From Thermoplasmata archaeon (GTDB taxonomy: Archaea; Thermoplasmatota; Thermoplasmata; Thermoplasmatales; Thermoplasmataceae), in NCBI GenBank assembly GCA_021797385.1, contig JAJZZW010000007.1, positions 1-30,430 on the forward strand: DNA of 30,430 bases, in the 5' to 3' direction. Positions within the stretch are counted from its first letter, which is position 1; every line of letters begins with the position of its first letter. The notes beneath the pieces are model-generated. The model was not told where the DNA came from. It was given only the letters and a program-made list of their open reading frames with translations, and did no database searches. A program made the translations under genes and the position numbers. Of the stretch, positions 24,105 through 30,430 are shown piece after piece.

Positions 24105-25202
24105 ATGATTTCTTACAGTTACCTGGATAGCATTGAAAATAAAATAAAAAATGGAGAGACACTGGATGAAAATGAAATCGTATATTTGTACGATTCGGCC
24201 AGTCTCAGGGACCTCGGAAGGCTTGCAAGGTCAATAACCGATGGAATATCTGGAAACAGGGTTTCATTTGTTTCAAATCTCATTCTTAACTATACGAATA
24301 TATGTAACGTTCGCTGCCACTTCTGTGCGTTTTACAGAACACAGAATGATAGTGATTCATATACATTATCAGTAGATGGTGTGGTGGATGAGATAAAAAA
24401 ATACTATGAACCATACGGGATTAAACAACTACTTATACAGGGCGGAGTGAATTCGTTCCTTGACCTTTCATATTACATAGAATTATTCCAGAGAATAAAA
24501 AAGGAATTCCCGGGTCTTGGAATACATGGACTTTCTACCTCTGAGTTGCACTTCATATCACTCAAGGCCCATATTCCTATAAAAGACCTTCTAATCAAAT
24601 TAAGGGAAAGTGGGCTGGAGACGATTCCAGGAGCCGGTGGTGAGATACTCGATGGGAGCGTTAGAAAAAGAATGGGTAGGCCAGAGGCAAGCGGGAGGCA
24701 GTGGCTTGAAATCATGGAAGAGGCACATAAGCTCGGAATACATACATCTGCAACTATGATGTTCGGGCACATTGAAACCTCACTGGACAAGGCACATCAT
24801 CTTCTTTCAATACTGGAGTTGCAGAAAAAATATCACGGATTTTTATCATTTACACCGTGGAATTTTGAGCCTGGAAATACCGAACTTGCAAAGGAGGGCT
24901 ATAAATACAGGTCCGGAGGCGTTTCAGTATTGAAAAATATCGCCATTGCAAGGATAGTTTTCAATAGGGATTTGCCGATAATACAGAGCTCATGGCTCAC
25001 AAACGGCATGCAGATGGCACAGATGGCTATACTCTTCGGTGCAAATGACTGGGGGGGAACAATATATGATGAAAAGGTCATACCTGCAACTGGAAAGCAG
25101 GTGGGAAATCTGAGGAAGGACTATATAATTAATTCCATAAAACAATTGAATATGGTTCCTGTTGAAAGGGATAATATGTACCGTACCATTCAAACGTATT
25201 GA
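24105..25202 (+). CDS. mqnC: Cyclic dehypoxanthine futalosine synthase MqnC (radical SAM)
   Basis: Cyclises dehypoxanthine futalosine, forming the future naphthoquinone ring. Cluster cysteines C67, C71 and C74 lie in NICNVRCHFCAFYRT. QLLIQGGVNSFLDLSYYIEL, GLSTSELHFIS, IPGAGGEILDGSVRKRMGR, ATMMFGHIETSLDKAHHL and LFGANDWGGTIYDEKV are typical of MqnC. At 365 residues it is full length. It lies 49 bases after mqnA and has an AT-rich box (24073-24090) before its ATG, so it may also have its own leaderless promoter. The hydrolase MqnB and MqnD are not in the window. Confidence 0.92.
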   Translation: MISYSYLDSIENKIKNGETLDENEIVYLYDSASLRDLGRLARSITDGISGNRVSFVSNLILNYTNICNVRCHFCAFYRTQNDSDSYTLSVDGVVDEIKKYYEPYGIKQLLIQGGVNSFLDLSYYIELFQRIKKEFPGLGIHGLSTSELHFISLKAHIPIKDLLIKLRESGLETIPGAGGEILDGSVRKRMGRPEASGRQWLEIMEEAHKLGIHTSATMMFGHIETSLDKAHHLLSILELQKKYHGFLSFTPWNFEPGNTELAKEGYKYRSGGVSVLKNIAIARIVFNRDLPIIQSSWLTNGMQMAQMAILFGANDWGGTIYDEKVIPATGKQVGNLRKDYIINSIKQLNMVPVERDNMYRTIQTY

Positions 25203-25225
25203 AAAATATAAATTTTATAAAATTA

Positions 25226-26527
25226 TTATTTAAAAAGCTCTATATATTCATAGGGTTTTAGTTTTCCGAAGCAGTATTGCACTTCCTGGAACTGGGATTT
25301 AAAGTCCCGTACCTTTTCGGCCATTGCTTCTGGGTCTTTTTTCTTTATGATTATATCACTGATTAATTCTGCAAGATACTTTATATCTGCTTCTTTAAAA
25401 CCGATTCTGGTAACCTCCTGCGTTCCTATTCTGATTCCACTGGGGTTCATTGATTTTTTGTTGTCATCATATGGTAGCAGGTTTTTATTCAGTACTATAT
25501 TGCAGCTTTCCAGCTTTTCGGCAACTTCCTTTCCACCACCATTCTTTGAAACGTCAATTGCAAGCGTATGGGATTTTGTAAATCCATTTTTTTCTCCAAG
25601 AACCTTGAAACCGTATTTACTGAGCTCAGAACCTAAAGTCTGTGCATTTTTAATTATCTGCTTTGCGTATGATTCCCCGAAATCAAGGTGCTCTGCAAGT
25701 GTAACACCCAGAGCTGCCATGGCGTTTAAATGGTGATTACTCAGGGTGCCTGGAAATACACCGCGCTGTACCTTTTTCCATTTCTCCTCGTCTGTTTCTC
25801 CTATAATTATGCCATGCTGTGGTCCCGGAAGTGTTTTATGGGTACTTCCGGTAATTATCTGGGCACCTTCCCTCAATGGGTCCTGAAACTGTTTTCCACC
25901 TATTAATCCCAGTACATGTGCCCCATCATAAACAACTGTGGAACCGATTTCTTCAAACGTATCCCTTAGTTCTTTCAATGGTGTTGGAAACAGGAATACA
26001 GACTGACCGAACCATGCCAGTTTCGGCTTTACCTGTTTCAATATCTTTATGGTGCCATCAATATCTATGTTCATCTCATCCACATCAAATGGATAATTAA
26101 TTGTTTTCAATCCCCTGAATCCAACAGCTCCGAATGGGGCAGAACTTATGTGTCCGCCACCAGATAGGGCAGGGGTGGTTATTGTGTCACCGGGCTTTGT
26201 GAATGCATATAATACTGCCATGTTTGAATTTGTTCCGGAAAGTGGTCTTGGATCAACATATTTTGCATTGAAAAGTGCCCTTCCCAAGTCGGTTACCTTA
26301 TCCTCTATTAGGTCAACAAACTGGTTTCCCTGATAATATCTTTTATGGGGCAGGCCCTCAGCGTATCTGAAACCGAGATCGGTGAGAAGCATTTCCATTG
26401 CCATTGGGCTCATTATATTTTCAGATGCTATGAGGGGTATGCTTTCCTCAAAAAATTTATTGTGCTTCATTGCAAGTTCTCTTATAAAAAGTGCATCCTC
26501 CAGAAATTCATCACTTTTATTTATCAT
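25226..26527 (-). CDS. glyA: Serine hydroxymethyltransferase
   Basis: PLP enzyme that interconverts serine and glycine with one-carbon transfer to a pterin carrier. Motifs in the 433-residue protein: IPLIASENIMSP (30-41), YAEGLPHKRYYQGNQ (55-69), SGTNSNMA (97-104), the cofactor-binding VYDGAHVLGLI with D201 and H204, and ITGSTHKTLPGPQHG with the PLP lysine K231. ATG 26527 was chosen over the preceding TTG because TAAATATA on the minus strand lies about 25 nt upstream (leaderless). It converges on mqnC with a 23-base gap. Archaeal enzymes may use modified folates or tetrahydromethanopterin; the carrier cannot be read from the sequence. Confidence 0.96.
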   Translation of the reverse strand: MINKSDEFLEDALFIRELAMKHNKFFEESIPLIASENIMSPMAMEMLLTDLGFRYAEGLPHKRYYQGNQFVDLIEDKVTDLGRALFNAKYVDPRPLSGTNSNMAVLYAFTKPGDTITTPALSGGGHISSAPFGAVGFRGLKTINYPFDVDEMNIDIDGTIKILKQVKPKLAWFGQSVFLFPTPLKELRDTFEEIGSTVVYDGAHVLGLIGGKQFQDPLREGAQIITGSTHKTLPGPQHGIIIGETDEEKWKKVQRGVFPGTLSNHHLNAMAALGVTLAEHLDFGESYAKQIIKNAQTLGSELSKYGFKVLGEKNGFTKSHTLAIDVSKNGGGKEVAEKLESCNIVLNKNLLPYDDNKKSMNPSGIRIGTQEVTRIGFKEADIKYLAELISDIIIKKKDPEAMAEKVRDFKSQFQEVQYCFGKLKPYEYIELFK

Positions 26528-26548
26528 CAAAGAGATAATATAAAAAGG

Positions 26549-26556
26549 TATATTTA
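26549..26556 (-). promoter_or_regulatory. TATA box of glyA
   Basis: TAAATATA on the minus strand is centred about 25 nt before ATG 26527. Confidence 0.5.
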
Positions 26557-26578
26557 TCTTTAGTTTATAAAATAAAAT

Positions 26579-27928
26579 TTATTTTCTTTTCTTTATTGCA
26601 TAGGCTGCAACTCCCACAATTGCAAGTGCTGCAATTATTCCTCCTACAATATAGTATTCTGTATAGTTATTTACTGTCTTAAAAGGAACATCTGACACAG
26701 ACACTGTATGATTGGAGAAATGTGGTATATACAACAATACATACATCCCGGATGAGCTATTTACGTAGGAATAATAAGCATGGGTGCTGCTTGTTTCATT
26801 CATTAGAGCTGAAACACTGACATATGATACTATTGTCCCATCGAATTTCAAGTATTCGTGACCAGTATTCCTGGTGACGTTGTTGCCTATGAATATGGCT
26901 ACTATTGTATGGTGGTTAACAGATGAGTTCACGTCGAATGATACTGTTGAAGATGTCTTGCCGGTGAATACCATGTGAATTGAGGAATTGTAGTATATAG
27001 TGCTGTTTTTCAGTGTTCCATTAACCATATTCAGATCTATTTCTGAGGAAACGATTCCCTTCATTATTCCACGCATAACTGTTTTATTATCAGAAACTCT
27101 TTGCATGCCTGGTGGAACAACCATATTTACAAATACAGGACCTGATGTTCCTGATGTTCCAGATCTTATTGATATTTCATGACCTGTTACGTTGAAATAA
27201 CCATTGTGTACAAATAACATTGCTATGGTTCCATTGTTATCTATTATAATCATCTGTCTGCCTGCATTGATAATGTTATTGAAGTTTATCATTGTATTCA
27301 AGGCAAAATTTGAATTCGTGGTAGAATTATTTACCTGTGCATTGAGTCTGGCATTTGCAGAATATGTAACCTGCATGTTCCTGGATGTATTATATATTGT
27401 TGCATTGGAAGGTATGTATATGTGTATAGTCCCTTTGTATACCAGCATATTTGTTTCAATGGCAGGATTGTTATGCATTACGAAGAATGATGATGTGTTG
27501 GTGTACATAAAGAGATTTCCAATTACATTTGTGCCCTGAAAGAAGTTGGTAAGAGACATGTGCATACCGAAGGGTGATGTCCCATTTGCATACATTTTGC
27601 TGATAAGCTCTGTGGATGTCATATTGTATGTTATATTGGAAAAAACTCCGGATTTGAAATTTGCAGTTAAAAATCTCCCTGAAATTTTTCCAGTGGTAGC
27701 ATTATATGTTAAATGTGCACCGTAATTATGCATATCCTTAAAATGTGCATTTATGCTGGAATTAAAACTGGCATTAAGATTTCCACTGCCAAAAATCCCG
27801 CTGGATCCGCTGTTTCCAGAAACAGCACTCTGCTGCACGTTGTTACCTGATGCAATGGGAACAGCTGCAGATACTGACATGGCCATTACCATTACGACTA
27901 TTATTGTCAAAACTACTTTATATTTCAT
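26579..27928 (-). CDS. Secreted, C-terminally membrane-anchored glycoprotein of unknown function
   Basis: 449-residue protein that I do not recognise by family. It has a signal peptide (KYKVVLTIIVVMVMAMSVSA, about 1-25), a Ser/Gly/Asn-rich linker (NSGSSGIFGSGN), a long beta-rich ectodomain with roughly twenty N-x-S/T sequons, and a C-terminal membrane helix (YIVGGIIAALAIVGVAAYAI) with a KKRK cytoplasmic stop. A short tandem repeat encodes SGTSGTSG (about 27139-27160). The layout is that of an archaeal surface protein facing the medium; sequon density suggests heavy N-glycosylation. ATG 27928 was chosen over GTG 27934 because a TATA box (27951-27958) lies 26 nt upstream. It is divergent from dtdA. 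Confidence 0.8.
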   Translation of the reverse strand: MKYKVVLTIIVVMVMAMSVSAAVPIASGNNVQQSAVSGNSGSSGIFGSGNLNASFNSSINAHFKDMHNYGAHLTYNATTGKISGRFLTANFKSGVFSNITYNMTSTELISKMYANGTSPFGMHMSLTNFFQGTNVIGNLFMYTNTSSFFVMHNNPAIETNMLVYKGTIHIYIPSNATIYNTSRNMQVTYSANARLNAQVNNSTTNSNFALNTMINFNNIINAGRQMIIIDNNGTIAMLFVHNGYFNVTGHEISIRSGTSGTSGPVFVNMVVPPGMQRVSDNKTVMRGIMKGIVSSEIDLNMVNGTLKNSTIYYNSSIHMVFTGKTSSTVSFDVNSSVNHHTIVAIFIGNNVTRNTGHEYLKFDGTIVSYVSVSALMNETSSTHAYYSYVNSSSGMYVLLYIPHFSNHTVSVSDVPFKTVNNYTEYYIVGGIIAALAIVGVAAYAIKKRK

Positions 27929-27950
27929 AAACACTAACCTAAATTTGAAT

Positions 27951-27958
27951 ATTTATAC
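27951..27958 (-). promoter_or_regulatory. TATA box of the surface glycoprotein gene
   Basis: GTATAAAT on the minus strand is centred about 26 nt before ATG 27928, which predicts a leaderless message. Confidence 0.55.
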
Positions 27959-27982
27959 CTTACCTAAGACAAAATTAAATAA

Positions 27983-27990
27983 ATTTTATA
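27983..27990 (+). promoter_or_regulatory. TATA box of dtdA
   Basis: ATTTTATA is centred 26-27 nt before ATG 28013. It and the opposite-strand box at 27951-27958 share an 84-base divergent promoter region. Confidence 0.5.
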
Positions 27991-28012
27991 ATACATTCCC
28001 GGATAAAGTTTT

Positions 28013-28786
28013 ATGATTTTAATAATAGCATCCAGAAAGGATGGTGCCAGTATGGAAATGGCAGATAAGATGGTTGAAATTTACCATTTCAGACAGGAAA
28101 ATTCTGATACTTTTACATACAAAAATTATAAACTTCTTTTCATTGATAACCTTCATATTTATAGTGATATGAAAAATCTGGATGATTCAGTTGAAAGGGT
28201 GGTTTTTCTGTCCAAACACTCATCCAGTGCCGGCGTTAAATCACTTACAGTCCATCCTGTAGGAAACCTTAGAAAGGCAGAGCTTGGAGGTTTTGACAAT
28301 GTAATAGTACCTTCAGACCCAGAGGGAATGGGTGGAGCCCTGAGATATATAAAAGATAATTATCATGAAAACTACTTTGAGATTACATTCGAGGCAACAC
28401 ATCATGGGCCATATCTGGAAAAACCATCCTACTTTATTGAAATTGGCACAACCGAAAATGAGTGGAAAATGGACGGAATCGCAGAATTAATGGCAAAATC
28501 AGTAATAGATGGAGAAAATAAAAAATATAGTAACTACGTTGGGGTGGGAGGCGGCCATTATGCACCTAAGATCAGTTCATATTTTTTTGAACACGAGATA
28601 AACATAGGACACATAATTCCAAAATATGTTCATGAAACAATATCTATGGAAGAAATAGAAAATACAGTAAAGAAAACACCGGAATGCAGGGGCTTTCTCA
28701 TGGACGTACATGGTACAAAGGGTAGGGTTAAAGATATGATAGGGATAATAGCGGATAGAATGAACCTTGAAATAATAAAGATATGA
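28013..28786 (+). CDS. dtdA: D-aminoacyl-tRNA deacylase, archaeal DtdA (DTD2) type
   Basis: Zinc-dependent hydrolase that frees tRNA from mischarged D-amino acids. Family motifs in the 257-residue protein: FEATHHGPYLEKPSYFIEIG (about 124-143, with the HH-G-P motif), NYVGVGGGHYAPK (174-186, probably metal and substrate site) and INIGHIIPKY (197-206). Length and motif order match archaeal DtdA and plant GEK1. The start follows the TATA box as a leaderless ATG. Downstream lie a PLP enzyme and a DUF1611 gene that may also concern D-amino acids. Confidence 0.93.
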   Translation: MILIIASRKDGASMEMADKMVEIYHFRQENSDTFTYKNYKLLFIDNLHIYSDMKNLDDSVERVVFLSKHSSSAGVKSLTVHPVGNLRKAELGGFDNVIVPSDPEGMGGALRYIKDNYHENYFEITFEATHHGPYLEKPSYFIEIGTTENEWKMDGIAELMAKSVIDGENKKYSNYVGVGGGHYAPKISSYFFEHEINIGHIIPKYVHETISMEEIENTVKKTPECRGFLMDVHGTKGRVKDMIGIIADRMNLEIIKI

Positions 28787-28810
28787 TTTCCTGGATGTGA
28801 ATTCAAGTCT

Positions 28811-28829
28811 CGTGAAAAAGCGTTTCATG
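28811..28829. repeat. Short hairpin after dtdA
   Basis: CGTGAAA (28811-28817) can pair with TTTCATG (28823-28829; one G-T wobble) around AAGCG, 25 bases after the dtdA stop. No T-run follows, so a terminator role is doubtful. Confidence 0.3.
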
Positions 28830-28885
28830 CGGGATTGTTACATAAAATATTGATAATGTCATGGCAAACCATTGCATACTCAATG

Positions 28886-28893
28886 TTTATATA
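28886..28893 (+). promoter_or_regulatory. TATA box of the PLP enzyme/DUF1611 pair
   Basis: TTTATATA, close to the archaeal consensus, is centred 28 nt before GTG 28918 and 37 nt before ATG 28927. It rules out the more upstream in-frame ATG 28861, which would place the promoter inside the gene. Confidence 0.5.
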
Positions 28894-28917
28894 GTAATTA
28901 ATATTATAATAGTACCA

Positions 28918-29862
28918 GTGAAAAAAATGGAAATAGAAACTGAAGATAAGCCTCCAGGTAGCCCGTTAATCAGGGATTATGATATAGGCAATTACCTTGG
29001 TAATGATAATTTTTTCTTGAAATATGAGGGCATAAATCCTACAGGAACGCAGAAGGATAGAATTTCTAAAAGACATGTAGAGAATGCCATTGAGAAGGGG
29101 TACACTGAAATATCTGTAGCAACCTGTGGAAATTATGGTGCGTCCATAGCTTACTATGCCAGAGCAATGGGTTTGAAAGCTGTCGTGGGAATTCCATCCG
29201 AATATTCAAATTCAAGACATGCAGAAATAGCTGCATACGGTGCAGAGGTAATAGAAAGGCCCCTTAAATATGAAGAGATGGTTGAATATATAAGAGATGA
29301 AGCCAGTAAAAATGGCTGGTATGATGCCAGTCCCGGTTCCCAGAATAAGGATCTGGATATAGCAGGCTACAGTGAAATAGCCTATGAAATTTATGGACAG
29401 CTGGGTTTTGTTCCGGATTATGTTTCAGTCCCTGTTGGAAACGGAACAACAATGTATGGTATATATTATGGATTTCTTAAATTGATGAGAAGTGGAAGAT
29501 CTGATAAAATCCCATCGTTTATAGTATCCAGCACCGATGGCGGAAATCCTGTAATATATTCATTCATGAATGGATTTAGAAGAATCGTGGAACTTGATCC
29601 GGATAGTATTGTAGAAACAAAGAGCAATGAACCGCTTATAGCGTACAGATCCTATGATGGCCAAAGGGCACTGGATGTGCTTTATAAAACCAGTGGAAAT
29701 GCACTATATGTATCGGATGATGATATGATAAATATGTCCAGGGGTTTCAGGGAAGTTGATCATTTATCGGTACTTCCTGCATCTGCTTCTGCTGCAGTTG
29801 CGGCCTCGAGATACGCTGGAAATAATAACTGTGTTATAGTGTTAACTGGAAGTGACAAATAA
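28918..29862 (+). CDS. Threonine-synthase-like PLP enzyme, fold type II
   Basis: About 314-residue enzyme of the threonine synthase/serine dehydratase/racemase fold. YEGINPTGTQKDRIS carries the PLP lysine K46, TCGNYGASIAYYARAMGL is the substrate-binding Ser/Thr-Gly-Asn loop (with Cys), and VPVGNGTTMYGIYYGF is the glycine-rich phosphate loop. LTGSDK is at the very C-terminus. It is shorter than most archaeal ThrC proteins and lacks their N-terminal zinc-ribbon-like part, so true threonine synthase, dehydratase, cysteate synthase or racemase activity are all open. GTG 28918 or ATG 28927 are the likely starts given the TATA box. The stop overlaps the next ATG by one base, so the two genes are coupled. 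Confidence 0.78.
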   Translation: MKKMEIETEDKPPGSPLIRDYDIGNYLGNDNFFLKYEGINPTGTQKDRISKRHVENAIEKGYTEISVATCGNYGASIAYYARAMGLKAVVGIPSEYSNSRHAEIAAYGAEVIERPLKYEEMVEYIRDEASKNGWYDASPGSQNKDLDIAGYSEIAYEIYGQLGFVPDYVSVPVGNGTTMYGIYYGFLKLMRSGRSDKIPSFIVSSTDGGNPVIYSFMNGFRRIVELDPDSIVETKSNEPLIAYRSYDGQRALDVLYKTSGNALYVSDDDMINMSRGFREVDHLSVLPASASAAVAASRYAGNNNCVIVLTGSDK

Positions 29863-30430
29863 TGGAAAAAGCGGTAATCCTCTCAGAAGGATGTTTTGCA
29901 ACAACATATGGTAAGACTGCCAATGGACTTGTAAGATACAGTAAAAGATATGAAATTGTATCCGTAATAGATTCAAGGTATTATGGAATGGATGCAGGAT
30001 ATGTTCTCATGGGCAGGCAGAATGGCATAAGAATTATAAGTACAATACAGGAGGCGAAAAATCTTGGAGCAACGACCATGATTGTTGGTGTTGCCACCGA
30101 TGGTGGATATCTTCCGGTTGAATACAGAAAATTTGTTTCGGATGCCATTGAAAATGGGATGAATATTGTAAACGGGCTTCATCAGTATATCAGCAACGAT
30201 CGTGAATTCAGCAGATTAGCCCAGAAGTACAGGGTTAGGATAACAGATGTCAGAAAAATGTTCAATGGTTATGAATATTCATTTACAGGAAAAATTGAAG
30301 AGGTAAAATCTAAAAAAATTGCTGTACTTGGAACAGACAGTGCAATTGGCAAAAGAACAACTGCTGTATATCTGAACGATGCAATGAACAGACAGGGGAA
30401 AAGCTCTGAATTGATAGGCACGGGACAAAC
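29862..30430 (+). CDS. DUF1611-family protein (DgcN-like), N-terminal part, cut by the window edge
   Basis: 189 residues are visible and the frame is open at the right edge. An N-terminal Rossmann-like domain (about 1-145: KAVILSEGCFATTYGKTANG, VSVIDSRYYGMDAG, TTMIVGVATDGGYLP, NGMNIVNGLHQYI) is followed by a P-loop (KKIAVLGTDSAIGKRTTAVY, 151-170) and LIGTGQT at the edge. This arrangement matches DUF1611. A bacterial member, DgcN, was reported to acetylate D-glutamate as part of D-Glu catabolism with the racemase DgcA; whether this archaeal protein does so is unknown. It starts on the stop codon of the PLP enzyme gene (TAATG). Confidence 0.75.
   Translation, partial: MEKAVILSEGCFATTYGKTANGLVRYSKRYEIVSVIDSRYYGMDAGYVLMGRQNGIRIISTIQEAKNLGATTMIVGVATDGGYLPVEYRKFVSDAIENGMNIVNGLHQYISNDREFSRLAQKYRVRITDVRKMFNGYEYSFTGKIEEVKSKKIAVLGTDSAIGKRTTAVYLNDAMNRQGKSSELIGTGQ

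Noticed and set aside
22207..25202. CofH/CofG (F420 synthesis) as an alternative identity for the two radical SAM genes
   Set aside because: The gene between them is a chorismate-dehydratase-type MqnA, and the GGGAEIF and GAGGEIL motifs fit MqnE and MqnC.
27139..27160. Tandem 9-nt repeat (CCTGATGTT type) as a mobile or regulatory repeat
   Set aside because: It is in frame within the surface protein and simply encodes a repeated Ser-Gly-Thr linker.
27204..27539. 111-codon forward frame with hydrophobic and Cys-rich stretches inside the surface glycoprotein gene
   Set aside because: It is antisense to a gene with signal peptide, sequons and anchor in a single frame; no promoter or start signal supports it.
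28861..28917. N-terminal extension of the PLP enzyme from ATG 28861
   Set aside because: It would translate the TATA box region into a hydrophobic stretch not seen at the start of this family.
1..30430. CRISPR arrays, tRNA or rRNA genes, origins
   Set aside because: No regularly spaced repeats and no cloverleaf or conserved T-arm sequence were seen in the gaps, all of which are under 300 bases.

Overview
The window looks like chromosomal DNA from an archaeon of the order Thermoplasmatales, most like Ferroplasma, Acidiplasma or their relatives. This is inferred from: archaeal-only families (DtdA-type D-aminoacyl-tRNA deacylase, DUF131, a COG1340-like coiled-coil protein, TrpB2); an AT-rich composition with many ATA, AGA and AGG codons; TATA-like boxes about 25 nt before the start codons of first genes (leaderless messages); and futalosine-type menaquinone genes. 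No rRNA, tRNA or CRISPR was seen, and no gene-free stretch exceeds 300 bases.

Layout. 1-926: the 3' part of a TnpB-type (IS605 OrfB-like) gene whose right end abuts, and probably truncated, a reverse-strand GNAT acetyltransferase gene. 1136-7841: a compact tryptophan operon, trpB-A-D-F-E-G-C, with mostly overlapping genes, followed by a DAHP synthase; together they cover the first step of the shikimate pathway and every step from chorismate to tryptophan. 7851-9278: the RNA ligase RtcB on the reverse strand. 9431-10655: a small unknown gene, then an overlapping winged-helix regulator/GNAT pair. 10716-16048: a highly diverged Dpp/Opp-type ABC transporter locus with two permeases (the second apparently frameshifted near its end), an ABC-ATPase-like protein that has lost its catalytic motifs, and a convergent membrane-anchored substrate-binding protein carrying a PKD-like domain. 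16128-18524: a sugar nucleotidyltransferase convergent with a two-gene operon for a coiled-coil protein and a DUF131 membrane protein.

18716-22111: three consecutive late cobalamin genes (threonine-phosphate decarboxylase, cobyric acid synthase, CbiB) that build and attach the aminopropanol arm. 22207-25202: mqnE, mqnA and mqnC of the futalosine menaquinone pathway, which also starts from chorismate. 25226-27928 on the reverse strand: serine hydroxymethyltransferase and a glycosylation-rich surface protein. 28013-30430: D-aminoacyl-tRNA deacylase, a threonine-synthase-like PLP enzyme and the start of a DUF1611 (DgcN-like) gene, possibly a D-amino-acid neighbourhood.

Most of the window is housekeeping biosynthesis. 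The parts most worth a second look are the decayed or repurposed ABC transporter (10716-16048), the dtdA/PLP enzyme/DUF1611 group at the right edge, and the bulged inverted repeat at 18585-18624.
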